A stretch of 64,000 nt of DNA from Brachionus rotundiformis (Eukaryota; Rotifera; Eurotatoria; Ploima; Brachionidae): assembly GCA_016802295.1 (NCBI GenBank), contig JAESIW010000137.1:3974084-4038083 (forward strand), in the 5' to 3' direction. Shown piece after piece: positions 22,761 through 37,400 of the stretch. The position numbers were made by a program, and so were the translations under genes. Position 1 is the stretch's first letter; each line of letters starts with the position of its first letter. The notes under the pieces were generated by a model. It saw only the letters and a program-made list of their open reading frames with translations, was not told the origin of the DNA and made no database searches.

Positions 22761-25465
22761 TATTATTCATTAATGCTTAATTTCGGAAATATTTTATTAA
22801 AATTTTAATTTTTTTTTATTATAATTTATATTTTAATAAAATGTGTATTCAAGTAACCAGCAGAAAATTAACAAAGAATTAATTTATGCGGGTTTGAAGA
22901 AAACGAGTCCTTTAACCTAAATGTTTCATCCAAGCGTGAATATTTTTATGATAATTTATTGTATTTTTATAGATTAAAATTTAATTCTTAATAGATTTTT
23001 AAAAATTTTAAACATCTCAAAAAAAAATCATCTCTTGTTTACAAATTGTTTTAAGTGTCAGTTTAAATTTTATTTTTTCAATATAATTTCTTTATTTATT
23101 AGCATTTACTACATGTTGGAAAGTTGTTTTTAATTAATGTCTGGTCTACTTTTTAAAATGATTTAAAAATGATTAAATATGCTTTTCAGTTGAGGATCAG
23201 GAACTCTTTTTGTTGAATTTTGCATTTTTTTACTTAATTCTTTGGTTTAACTGAATTTACAACAAATATTGAGCCTAAATCCTTGGTAAGATAAATTGAG
23301 ATTTAATTTCTGTACCCTAATTTGTTTTTTATTCTTTTTTCAAAATTTTAAAATAATTTTTGTGAAATTTTATTTATTTTGGTGGTAGCAGCAAAGCCTT
23401 AAAAGGCTGAAACTGTCGCTTCTATTTTTTCACCAAGCTTCGCCTTGGAGCTATTTAGATTCTTTGAATTTAAATCTTTCTGGAGTTTATTCCATCCATT
23501 CACGACTCTATTTGTAAAAAAGTTATATCTCGGAAGACAATAGGCTGCTACAGCTCCACACTGCCCAATAGCGCCTAATAGGTTTCGTAGCAAAAACTTG
23601 ACAAATAATTTTTACTTTTCGGTCAGTTTCTTCTAATTTCTTTATTACTTTTTACCGTTTTTAATATAATATATATATAATTGTTTTTAATATCTCCTTA
23701 ATTCATATCTTCTTATCAACTACCAGGTTTTGTGTTAACATTGTAATTAATTCTTTTATTGAATTCAATTTTTTAATTTATTTATTTATTAAATGTGAAT
23801 AAAAGTTAAAATCGTCTATCTAGTATTTGTGTACCAGTTTACTTTTTAAGTTAAGGGCTCAAATAACTATATCATGGACCCAATATAAAATCTAAGAGGA
23901 AAAAAATTAAAAATAATTTATAATACAAAAGTAGGAAAAGTTTATAATATAATAAAATTTTAGAAATAAAAAAATTTAATTATGAATCTAAATTTTTGAT
24001 AAATTGATTGCCGTAGATTCGAATAATTACCTTTTTTTTTAGGACGTAGTCCATAATTCATTTTAAAAATGATTTTATAAATTTTCAAATTGAAATTTTA
24101 GTAGCATTAAATAAGTACACATTATAAATTTTAAAGCTTTTTGAATATTTAGTGCATTTTTAAAATTTAGAGTGTTAATAATCACTTTTATTTTTTGATG
24201 CTATAATCTATTAATTCAATGCTTTAAAAAAAATTATATAAAACACTAGATATTAATTTTTATTTTTTTGATATAAAAAATAATTGGTGTAATCAATTTT
24301 TTTTTCGATGCACTGAAAAATATTTTTAGTGCGTTGAAAAGGTAGACCCAAATTTAATTATCAGTGTATTCATATTTTCATATAAAAATTCTTTTAAAGA
24401 GAAAACATTTATATTTGCACTACTAAATTGTTTTGAAAAAAGACTATTAATAAATTTAGTAAAAAAATATCCAAAAGCTGATTAACCAAATTTCCGCTGT
24501 TTATTTATAGGGTAAATTTCTCAATTGTTTTGGTGTTAGTTGCTCTGGAAAAACTTCGACATTAAAATTTTATTCATTAATTTGAACTTTTTTCTCAGAA
24601 ATATCAAAAGATAGCGATAATTTAATCTGTAAAGTCTCGATCTGGACTTTAGGGATTTAAGCCAGGAAATAAGTAAAACTAATAGATTTAGTTAAAGTTT
24701 ATTAAATGGAATCCGAAGTTATAACAAATAGTTAGTGGTTTATATAGTAGCTAGAACGTGTGTTTTAGCTGCAGTTAATCTTAGAACATGCAACTCTAAG
24801 TAACATATAGAGACATGTCAAGACTTGGGTCTTAACAAATCGATATAATAGATAATTTAAAAGAAACTAAGTCTAAATTAAGAGTTGAGAATTTGCGTCA
24901 AAATTTAAATGTAAATTATTTTTAAAAAATTTAATTTTTATCCGAAAAAGATAAATTTTATTTTAATTTTTTTTTTAGTTGTAAAAATTTATTGTTTCTC
25001 AGTCTGTCTTAAGTATCAAATTGATTAAATAACTTTTATTGAAAAAAAATCTAAAATTTATTAATTCATATTTTTTAATCTGAACCAAAATAAAATTAAT
25101 TCCTAAAAGTGCGGATTAAAGCGTCCCCAATCTATTTTCTTCGTATCATTAGCATAAGCTTAACAATGGTTTTGGACAATAATCAACATATCGTTTTTAA
25201 AAATAATTAAGAAGAACCTTATGAAACCTTGTGGAACTGTTACCCAATTTGAGCTGAATATCCTTTATCCAATTTATCAGATCTTCATTAAACCCAAAAA
25301 ATTTGAGTTTATACTACTAACTTGAGTGATTGTTGCCATTGTCTATTTTTTGATCAAAATTTTAAATGAATAAAAGTGAAAAATATCAAGATAAAGTTAA
25401 TTTATTGATTATAAAATATTAAATAAAAAATTTCTTAAATAAACGTCGCTAATTAAAAGAAAAAA
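22761..25465. other. AT-rich intergenic region with one LINE fragment
   Basis: Apart from the LINE piece at about 23391-23610, I see only A/T-rich sequence with no coding character. Confidence 0.5.
23391..23610 (-). mobile_element. LINE ORF2 C-terminal fragment
   Basis: The minus strand encodes YCLPRYNFFTNRVVNGWNKL, the conserved end of a LINE ORF2. It closely matches NCLPRYNFFTNRVVSDWNKL encoded near 33706-33765 in this window, so the two belong to one family. Truncated on the 5' side. Confidence 0.75.
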
Positions 25466-28400
25466 TTACAAAACCAATTGTTTTTCACTATCAAAATTTG
25501 TAGTTGTTACACTGGACGTATTCATGACTGGCGAATTCACATTTGTGTTCACATTTGGCTCAGCACTTTTTGTCTTGGTAAAAAAATCCAAATTTGGTGA
25601 ATAAACATCTGAAACAAAATGCTCAAATGTTTGTTTTTCTGTAAGCTTGTTGACAATGTTGCTTATGGCATGGGACCTATGTACAAAAAAATCTTGGTAG
25701 CCTTTTGTGTTCGAAAGAAGAACTCGACTGGCGTTGATCGCCGTTGCTCTGACTAAATGTGGCATTATGTTCTTGTGGATAATGGCGCCGTCGAACAATG
25801 GACCGAAAAATCCCACGGACGGCTTTTTAATTATCTGCACCCGATACAGCCCATTGTTCAGGGGGTAAACACAAATTATAACATCAGCAAACTCTGTGGC
25901 CAATATAGACCTATCATAGTCCTTGTAATGCTCGGACCAAATGATCTGGACACTATCGTTGCCAAGGTGACGCCACTTGCTTATCTTGTTTTGGTCGTTG
26001 GCGTTGTTCATTTGAGTGGACACGTGAAACAAAACTTCACACAGCGAATTTGAGTAGTATGGAGCGCTTTTGAGCTGACTGGACACGTGCTGAAGTCCAC
26101 CCATGAATCCTTCATGGGTTTCCAAGTTGACTGGCCATGCAAGTGCGCTCAGAAAGTCATGATAATCTTTTGATCCTTTTTCGTTGGATAAAATGGACTG
26201 TTTGTCCTCTTGACCCTTAGCTATGTAGATCAATGCTATCTTGTGCGTTTCTCGGCACGCTTGGTCATCTAAGCTTTTCAGCTCGCGCAATAACTGTGCC
26301 GATTTGTGAAGTAAATTGAATGTTTGACGTTTTTCTCTGGACAAAAAGCCCATTTGATGAACAAATGATTTGCACAAATTAAAATAATGGTTAGTTTGAA
26401 AGTCAGTGTTTACCAAAGATGGTTCCACATCAGTTTTTTTATCAGGCGAAGAAATAGGTGCTCTTTCAATTAAATCGGTTGTTTCGGAAGAAATTATTTT
26501 TTGCTTGATTTCATCAAAAGTGTTGAACAGAAACTGTTCTTTGGATTGAAGATTGGGACTGTATTGACCCATAGATGGATTAGGCTTGGAAATTAAAGTG
26601 TCCAGTCGGCACTCAGGGCTTGAATAGTTCATGTAGTCGATGACATTTTTTAGCAAATCAATGTTTTTAGGGATTTGGTCATTTTCCAAGCTTGTCAATT
26701 GTTGGAAATCAAAGCTATCGTTGTTAGAGTGCGGCGTGTCAGTGTTTATTGGACACTCATCATGTTCCGAAGGTCTGGGAATTTCTAGCGATTCTACTTT
26801 TGGTGTCAAATGATCCAAAGAGCTAAGCAAACAGCAATCCCAACAGTACTTGCCACTGAAGTCTCGAACTATGATTCTGCACGCAGTCTGGCACAGCTTT
26901 ACTTTCTTTTGATAAGACTCACTCAGATAAAATTCGCTCGAATTTGGTTTAACTATATGTTCAACCAAGGATATCAAATATTGATTATTTACTGAAAAGA
27001 ACTTGAAAAAAAAATAAAGAATTTTTAAATTTTAATACAAATTTTGATATAAATTAAAAAATACTATTTTATTTACTATTTAAATAAATTAAAAATATTG
27101 AATATTAAAAGTATGATATTAAATGTAAGTAATCATATAATTTTACAGCAATACCAATACCAGGTTTAGCATCTACTGATCTAAGTTAGAAATAGATAAA
27201 GACCTCGTAAAAACGGTACAAAAAATTGATAAAAGTTAAGAGAAAATGATAAGAGTAATGTTTTGGAAAAGATTGGCAAAAATTTTTGGGCCTGAATAAT
27301 TACCATAATTAAAAAACATATACAGTGATGCTACATAAACTGTATTTTATGTAATTTTAGCCAATTATGTTTAAAATTTGGTAAATTGGTCTAAATTCAG
27401 GTAAAAATACGTAAAATAATTTATAATTTTTTTTAAATTGCTCTATTAAACTATAAAAGTATTTTTTTAGATAAAAATTTACAAAGTTTTACATTCAAAA
27501 GAAAAATGCATCAAATTATGTGTTTTTTGCTGATTTTAATTTTTGTTAAGTTGGCTAAACTGGGTTCGACAAAGCTTAGTGAAAGAAGAGTTAGAGAAGA
27601 TTTGATTGAAATGTATAAATTAGTAAATTGGTCAAAAAAAGTGGACCTGGTCAGAGGTTTTGCGAAAAGATCATAAAATAAGGGTTCTGCTGCAGCTTTG
27701 AGAGTGAATAGCATCAGAGTTCAGAGAGAAAGTTTCTCTGCTCAAATTAGAACTCACGAAAATCTATCTTTGTAAATTTTTGACAATTCAACATTAACAT
27801 TTTTTATCCTGGTGCATCAGTTAAAAGTCACCAGACTTGTTATTCAACATTTACCAGAGCTGGAAATCGAAAAAACTACAAGAAAACATATGGAATGAAA
27901 ATAAAAATCGGAAACAGTTCCCAATTGCCAATTCCTAATTGAACCCAATCCGACATTCCCTGTTATAACATCTAAAGGTTATCAACTCAAAAAAAAAATT
28001 TCGAGAATTCATCTTGTCAGAAAAGTTAAGAGCTTTAAGTGGGGATCTTCAATAAGAATCAATAGAATGGTTTATATGTCTCTCATAAGATCGCTCTTCG
28101 ACAACTGCTTTATAATACTTCAATCGGGTACCCAGAAGATTAAATCTGAAATGCAAAAAATGCAAAATCGGGCTATCAAAATCATCAAGTATTTCCCGTT
28201 AAAGACAAGTATTGAAACAATTCATAAAGAATTGAATATTTATCTTGTCGATGACAGAGCATAGCTTTCTTTGAAATTTTCTGCTACAAAGCAGAACCAT
28301 GGATTAATAGCTGATGAAATTAAGGACTATCTTTTTACTTATTTTATTTTTAATTTATTTTTATCTTTTCTAAATTAATCTAAATTTTTTTAAAATTAAA

Positions 28401-31400
28401 ATTGCTTACAAGAGGACTGAAAAGAACGTTGCCCTGGAAATTTCCCTTTTCTAAATTTTCTTGTAGATATAAAAAATTAATAAATAGATTAATCAGGATT
28501 TTATGGTGTCTTTCTCCTAAAACGTGTGATTAGATAAAAGATATTATCTCAAGATATTAAACATCTCTTATTTTGTTACATCAAATAAAAGGTTTATGGT
28601 TTAGTCAAAAAAATTAGGTGATTAAGAAGTCTGTGATCAATTTAACAACGAAAAAGTATGGAAGATTGGAATACTTTTAGAAGAGACAAAAAAACTCTAC
28701 TAATCAGAAAATTAGTTTTTCTTTTACTTAATAAATTTTTAAATTTTTTTAATAATTAAAGCTTGATTACTTGTACATTTGGTTGATCGAACAACACAAC
28801 TGACAGTTCATCACTGGGCAAACTTGAACTATTCATTGCATCATTTTGCTTGGCATCAGCATGGTTTATGAGAACAAGATCACTTATTTCATTACAATTG
28901 GAGCATATTTTGGTCGGCCCGTAGGTACCAAATGGATAGTGATTCAAATGATTTAATAAATGAGAAATTATCTTAAAATATAAAATATGAAATAAAAAAT
29001 GCATTTTATTTAAATATATTTAAACTAACAAATTTGGCTGAGAGATGAATGTGTTCGGACTCGGCCGATTCGCCAGCTTTAAAAGTATTGCTGATGTGTA
29101 TTATGAGCTTAAAATTGTTTTTAAGCAAAGTGGCACGATCTTGGTCTTTGAGCATTTCCAGAGGCATGTTCATGCACCACTCGAGTAGAGCAAACATGTT
29201 GGCAATGATTGCTTTTTCGTAATTTTCATTTATCATAGTTCCAGATGGCTTATTGTTTATCAGCTTGACCAAACATTGATTAAGCTCGTTTATTATGTTG
29301 ATGGCAAATTGTATTTCTTTTTGGAATATAAAACTTGCCAAACATGACAAAAAACGAAGGCTGTCACAGCTCATTTTGATCAAAACAGGACTATACTGGT
29401 CCCGGTACTCCAAATCCTTGAATATTTTCTTACAAGCCTCGGTCAACCGGGTCGAATTCCACGAATTCGAGTGACTGAGTATCTCATCGTATATGAAACA
29501 TGTCAGGGCGCACAACAGCACCGACTTGGAACTGTTGAACGCATGCATTGAGCTAGAGTTGTCCAAGTCAGAGCCCAGACTAAGCTCGAAGCTGCTCAAT
29601 GAGTTGACCAGCAAATTCTTGAACTCATCACGGCTAAATACAACTGTGTTCAATGAATCATTGGTGCTTATGGTTGGACTAACAGTTGACTTTGAAATTG
29701 CCGGACTAAGAAAGGTGATCGTGTCACCGAAGTAGTCCGGCAAGCATACAAAACAGCCTAGGATTGAGATGGCATCTAGCTTGGGTCCGTGTGCGTCAAT
29801 TTGGATGCATGCATTGATAAAGTCTTTGACCAGCAAGCTGGACGATTCGAGCATCAGGTGCCAAAATTTTGTAGAACATGACTGGATTATACAATTAAGG
29901 ACAGTTTTGTCATTTGATATGAGACCGTAGTGAAGAGTTATGTAGAAAAGGTCCAAAAAATTGGACGATACTGAGTAAAATGGATCGTCCAGTGAGCATG
30001 CTGATTTGATCACTGTATTGGATAGAATTTTGTAGGCAATTAATGTGGCTGATTGATAATTGGCACACAATGATGGTGGCGTTGAGCAAGACAATTCAAG
30101 CAAGTACTTGTGTATGGACTCAAATAGCCATGAAGCAAAGTAACTTTGGGGCATGATTATTTCACACATGTTGGTGCATGTATTTGCCATTGAGATTAGT
30201 TGGTCTTTTAGTTTGGACAAATTGTTCCATTTTATGAATATAAATTCGAATATTTTTTTATGTATGAGAGGATCTTTGATTTGGTTTACATTGCCCATGC
30301 AGCCAAATAAACGCTTTAGAAGCATTAGGCTAGTAGCTTTAAATTTTTTGTTAGAGTCCATTTCGGTTTCTGAATTGTTGGTTGGAGTGACTATGGACAG
30401 TGATTGACGATTGGGTTTTATTGCCAGAAGAGATTGATTTGATTTTGCTGGCTCTGAACTGGATTTTAAGCGCGGTGTGTCCATGATAAAAGAAGCACTG
30501 CGTTCATCATTTTTGTTCAGTGTTTTTGATTCAGACTTGCTTTGTTGACTTGGTGACAAGTCCAGAGGCACTGGATTTTGGCTTGTCGAAACAGCAAGCT
30601 TGTCCAGCGGGCTTGCTTGAATGCTGGACGGACTAGAGTCCGTATGAATTTCAGTTTCGATGTTTTTATGATTTTTGTCAAACATGTCAACTTGGTTTGA
30701 TTTGGTCAATTGTTGCTGGCTGAGTAAGTAGAACTTGGGAGGCAGACTAGCTGGTAATGGCGGTAAAGGTGGCGGCACATTGTTATTGCTAGCTGGCTGG
30801 TTGGGAGACTGGCTGGCCACACGTGGAGACAGTTGCTTCAGATTTTGGTTTACAGAAGGTGATGTTTGAGCATTTGGATTTGGCGATGACGAAGATGAAC
30901 AGGACAAATTTGTCATTTGAGTATTTGGAGTGTTGTTGCTGTATGAGTTGAAACTGTTGTTGCTGGCTGAATTTTGGCTACTTTTGGAAGTTTCTTGTGA
31001 GTTTATGTCCTCAAACGAGCTGGTCTCTTCGTCCGGGTTGGTGCTAGTATCATTTGTTTGGTCTATTTTGACCTGAAGAGTTGGCGATGTTACCGAAGTT
31101 ATTGACGATGAGCCGGAAGTGTTTGGCTTGTCAACTAAAAGCTCCTTAAGTTTTAAATTATTAATTATCTTTATTTAGACAATACATTTGGTTGCCAGAT
31201 ACAGATAATAACCACTAGTTGTAAGGAAAATATAAAACTAATTGCTAAATTAATATCTTTATATGATCACATTCTTGGTTTATTTAATTTTTAAATTCTT
31301 CTCTTTTTTTAACATTTTAAAATATTTAAAAAATCGACCTTCCACGGCCAAAGAGATGAGAGTTTAGTTTAAGACTTAGTTGGCATAAATTGCTAAATTA

Positions 31401-34400
31401 GCCAAAACTTATTTCCAAAATTTGATCAATAATCACTTTAAAATGCTATTCAAGTTTCCACTTCATTTTTTACTTCTCTACGAATTCCATCTACCAGAAA
31501 TTTGTCAAATTTTTAATAAAAAAAATACTTTTAAAAAATTGTAATATAAATTAATTTTTTATCTTTTTATTCAAATATTAAAACTCAAGATATTTTGGTT
31601 CATTAGAAAAATTTTTTTTTAAAACTGTCTAAAAAAAAGCTGAAACTGGTCCTCCAATTCGGACTTTTACAACATTCTCATTTTTTCAAAAATTAAAACC
31701 TTTATGTAAAGAAAACTACCGTAAACGCTTGCAGACTACTCCAGGGCTTAACCTCATTTTCCGGATTTATTCCACTGNNNNNNNNNNNNNNNNNNNNNNN
31801 NNNNNNNNNNNNNNNNNNNNNNNNNNNNNNNNNNNNNNNNNNNNNNNNNNNNNNNNNNNNNNNNNNNNNNNNNNNNNNNNNNNNNNNNNNNNNNNNNNNN
31901 NNNNNNNNNNNNNNNNNNNNNNNNNNNNNNNNNNNNNNNNNNNNNNNNNNNNNNNNNNNNNNNNNNNNNNNNNNNNNNNNNNNNNNNNTGCTAAATTAGC
32001 CAAAACTTATTTCCAAAATTTGATCAATAATCACTTTAAAATGCTATTCAAGTTTCCACTTCATATTCTACTTCTCTACGAATCCTATCTAACACTGTCT
32101 GAAAAAAAGCTGAAACTGGTCCTCCAATTCGGACTTTTACAACATTCTCATTTTTTCAAAAATTAAAACCTTTATGTAAAGAAAACTAATATTTTTATAC
32201 AAATTTAATTTATTTATATTGATCAAAAAAAATTTAAATCTTTAATCATTCTATAACTATTTTAATTAATTAATAATTATAAAAATATTTAATTGAAAAC
32301 TCGTTAAATTAAATATCAAAAATTAAGCATTTTATTTAAGTTAGCCGGCTTGGTCTGACTACCAATTTTATGTTCATTAAAATAGTGTCTTTTATCTTAT
32401 AAAATTTACAACTGGACAAAAAGATGACTTATGAATCTAAATGACGATAAGTGCAAGGTTTTACACATCGGAAACAACAATCATCGTAATGAATACCACA
32501 TGCATAACAAAAAAATTTCAGAAACCAAACAAGAGAAAAAATTAGGTATCACAATATCTGAAGACTTAAAGTGGTCAACTCTCATTAATTCGTCAATCAA
32601 AAAAGCGAAAAATGTTCTTGGAATGATTAAACGAGCATTCAAATTTCACAATAAAGAATCAGTATCAAAAATCTACAAAGCTTTTGTCAGACCTCTTCTT
32701 GAGTATGGAGTTACAATTTGGAGACCTTACTTGAAGAAAGACATTGATGCCATCGAAACAAAGACGAGATCACTTGAATTCAAGATAAGACAATTGGTCA
32801 ACAACTGTAAAGTCATAATTTTTTTACAAACATGGTATCAAGCGTTTGGAATAACCTACCAGAAGAAGTAGTCCAACCAAATGGAATAAATTAATTTAAA
32901 AGTAAACTAAATTTAGAAATCTATTAAAGTGGAGCCTGAAACTCCATTTCATGTTGTCATCCATATTATTATTAACGAAATAAATTAGTTGAATTTCAAA
33001 GAAAGGTTCTACAGAACAAGTGAGCTTAAATTTTGACAGAATTGATGCAAAGAATGATACCTTATAAGCCAAAAAATGTCTATCTGTATAAATAGTCTTG
33101 TCGAATTGAGTAGTGAATGGTCGATGAATCTCAACACTGAAAAATGTGAAGTAATGCATATTGGTAGGAATAACCCAAGAACGGATTATTATATATCAAA
33201 GGAAAATGTAGTCCACAAATTGACAAAGGCTTCTGAACAGAAAGATCTAGGAGTCATAGTAAATTCCGACATGAAATGGTGTAAGCAAATATGTGGTTCA
33301 TCGGCAAGAGCAAACAGAATTTTTGGGCAAGTATTAAATGGTTTCAGTAACCATGATTCAAATATTATAAAAAAAATGTACACAAGTCTAGTGCGGCCCC
33401 ATCTCGAATATGCAGTATCAGTTTGGAATCCATACCTGAAGAAAGATATTGATACACTTGAGAGAGTACAGAGAAGAGCTACACGAAAAATAAATGGATT
33501 TGGTGAGCTAAGTTATTCAGAAAGACTCAAAAAACTGAATCCTACAACACTTTCGACAAGAAGGAGACGCGGAGATCTAATACAAATGTACAAGTTCATG
33601 AATGGACTTAACGAGAAAAGTTGGTATAGCGAACATTTGGAAGGTGTAAGTACATATAATACAAGAGGTAATCGATACAAACTAAGAAGAGAACTTACAA
33701 AAAATTGTTTACCGAGGTATAATTTTTTTACTAACAGAGTTGTTAGCGATTGGAACAAACTGACAAATGAGGTAATCGAATCGAAAACAATTAACTTATT
33801 CAAAAACAAACTAGATAACATATTGAGTGACTAATATTGCTTACAGTCTGATTAATCCAGACTTCACGCATAAGCGTAGCAATTATCATTATTATTATAT
33901 ATTATTATTATTTTAATCTAAATATTCCAAACTAAGTTATAAAACCACTTACTGATGAGTAGTAAATAGACTTTTCACCAGGGCTAAATCGATTGAAATT
34001 AGTCAGGGTATTAGACTTGATGGTGTTTGAGTTGTAACTGGTCAGTTGATCTATTTGATTGGAGGCTTTTAGCGTGGCCGATTTGTCGCACAAAGGAGAA
34101 TCATTGGAGTCTGTCTCGTTAATGCTACTTGTGCAATCGGCTTCTTCATCTTCACCATTGTAGCTGTCTTGGTCGATCTTGCGCCTTGAATTATTGGTGA
34201 AATACTGGTTGTAGTCATAGCTATCCTCATCTATTTCCATTTCTTCATCATCTTCGTCATCATTCCTGCCCATTATTGGTTCACTTGTTACCAAAGATGA
34301 GTCTGTATCAGTTCGCAAGTCATCATTGGCTTTTGGTTCGGTCAAATTTAAAAAATTCTCATCAGTTAGACTTGGTGATTTCGACTGTTCAATATCATTG

Positions 34401-37400
34401 CCAATTACCTTCGAATTAGCTAGAAATAAAACATAAATTAAAGTAGAATTTTATATAATCAAGTATTCAGAGCCAAATACCAATTGTATGCAAGTAAGTA
34501 TCATCACGGAAAGTATTCTGCAAGCTATATTTTGCCGAAGCTAAAGCAAATTAGTCTCTTAGCTGATTATTAATGAGCAAATTAAAAACAAAGTTACTTT
34601 GTCTATTGAATGGTATTTGACCATTATTTGAAGTTAGCTGAGTAGATTGAAATGGTGGTTTGTTTAAACCAACTGAGCTAAGAACTGCTGGTGAATAGCT
34701 CAGGTTGTTATCTGTTTTGTGGTTACGCTTTTCACTCGATTGAGCTGTATGGGCTAGCAAATAGTTGGAAGATGATGAGTTCAAGATTAAACTTTGGTGA
34801 TTTTGTTTTTCCCGATTTCTGTGTCTTTGCTTGCGTTTTTCGTCCATTTGAGAGCTGACCGAACTTGAGCGGGACTCAATCGATCTTGATCCAGGCCCGC
34901 CAGCCTCATCCTCACTTTGGTAAGACGACTTAAAGCTGTTCAAATCAATGTTATAAATGTGCTTGAATATTTGGCGGATTAGATCGTCCATTGAGTCAAT
35001 CCATTTGTCCACTACATCATGATTGGAGTTGACTGTTTGTAGTAAAGTGACCAGTTGGTCCCATAGATCATTTGGTAGACTGAAATTATATGTGGCTTTA
35101 ATCATGGCCATCAATGTTGTCTAGTGGCAAAGAGTTAGGAAAAATTTAAAGATGCATTTTTTTTTACTTCAGTGGTCAATTTAAACAATTGGCTCAGAGA
35201 AGACAATGTAGTGGTTGGGTCATTTGGTCGAAGGCTGCTCGAAGAGCTATTCGAGTTCAGCGACAAATAGTCCGAGTTTGATGTAAACATAAAATTACAT
35301 ACACGAAGCAAGATTTTGATCAACAGTGTCCTTTAAAAATTTAAAAAATCAATTAATTTTAAATTTATGATATTTTATTAAATAAAAAAAGAACAGAATT
35401 TAATTGACTCTTTTTTTAAAAAAATTTTTGAAGATATTTTTTCTTCAATGGATTTATTAATAATTAAATTATTCAAGTAAATTAATATTTAAAAATGTAA
35501 GACCTGATGTATTATTACTTAGGTAAAAATTATCCATGTAATAAACCTTAATTAAATGCCAAAGAATGCTGATGAATAGGTGATACTTTAGGGTGACAAA
35601 TTTTAACTCTAGATGAAACTGAATGGCTTTACTTTACAAGTGAAAAAAGCTTTTTTGAGAGCTTAGAAGCGATTCAACTTTTGGTTACTGAAATTGTTTG
35701 TTAGCTTTAAAATCAAGTTCCAGAAGATTATGGTAAAGAAATAATAGAAAGGATAATTTTTAAGACACTTTTATAAATAATTTATAGCAAATATATTTAT
35801 TGACATGTTAAAATAGTGAAAAAAACCTTTTACCATTAGTGGATTAAGACCAACATTTCATTTTGAGTTTTTTCAGCAAATCTTTAAATTTGTTTCTATT
35901 GTTTAGTTATCTAACTATTAAAATTCTAAAGCCAAATTTTGAAACATTGCAGTGCTTTTATTAAATTTTTGGAAAACATTATTTCCCAAGAATTATTAGT
36001 CAAATGTATTTCTGGAATTTTAGACTTAAAAAAGTTATATTTTTAATATTTGATTAAGTCTAGTTTAATTTTTGCATAATAATTAGTATTATGACAAGAA
36101 ATTCAAAAATATTTTTGAGCTATTTGGTTAAATTACAAAAATTTACACAAAAGCTTGTAAATAATTAAATAAATTGTATCTGTTTATTAATATATTTTTT
36201 TATTTCCTATAAAAAGTTATTTTTATCCAAATATAAAAGAGGCTCCATTTTTTAGTATTATCTATCAAATTTGGTTAATTTAAATGAACTTCTCCAGAAA
36301 AGTTTTGACTTTTAAGGTGCAAAGAATAACACACTTTTAGCCATTTCTAAATAAAATTATATTTTAAATTAATGAAAAACTTATTATCACATTTCTGGTT
36401 TCAAAATAATGGAGATGTCTGAAAATACATAAAGATTTTTTTTAATAGGCTTGACAAAATTCCCAGCAAGTAATCAGCTTAAAATTGGTAAAAATTTTGG
36501 CAATAAAGAAACGTGCTCAAGGCAGAAGAGTAAACAATTTTGTACCAGATGATGTTCAATGGAACCCTGGTTACCAACATAATAAAACTTCCAAACTTAG
36601 TAACAATTAAAATTTAATATAACAGACCGAGGTGCATTTTGAAGTAAGCTTGGCAATAAATGTTGCACCATGTTAATTTTAAAGAAAAAAGTTTCTAAAT
36701 TTTACAAAACAATTTGGCAGATTTTTAGCTTTATGTCCCATTGGACCAAATTTGATTAGATTTTAAATTGTCAGCTCCATCCTAGCCCAGTACTTTTTTC
36801 TCTGGTCTTTTTTTGATAATATGGAAAATGTTTGAGAGGAAAATAAAAATTCCAATCCAAAAAGTAAATTTTTTTCTTTTTGTTCATCACATAAAATAAT
36901 TACAAGATATGAGAAAATATTTAAAACATTGTACAGGTAGAATTCATACCAATTTTTACTTTAGGTCAAGATTATTTTTAAAAATTTTTGAATGGTACTT
37001 AAAAAAATGTGAATAAACAAGACACACTTAATTATTTGCTTTGTAGAATTAAAATAAACTTGGCAAACTTGAGAGATTGGCAAAGGTTTATAAAAAAGCC
37101 AAAAAAAAATTATTAAAGCATTTGGTACAACATACCATGTGTACGAGTCCATTTTTATTTTCTTAATAAAACATTTGTAAATGTCCAGAGCATAGCAGCA
37201 TATGTTCTTTATTTTGTCCGATCGCTGTAGATTGGACCTGTTTAACAAAAGATTGCTCGAGTGGTAGAAAAATATCTGCAAGCATTTAACACTACCAATT
37301 CTGTGCGATGTGAGGCGGTGCGACGAGGCCGACTCGCTCTCGTCGTTTTCCGTCTCTGCTTTGTCACTTGAGCTGTTGAGACTAAACACAGGCGTGTGGC

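Noticed and set aside
25757..26053. 98-codon plus-strand ORF
   Set aside because: It lies opposite the RALGAPA GAP-domain exon, which has clear homology; the plus frame is a shadow.
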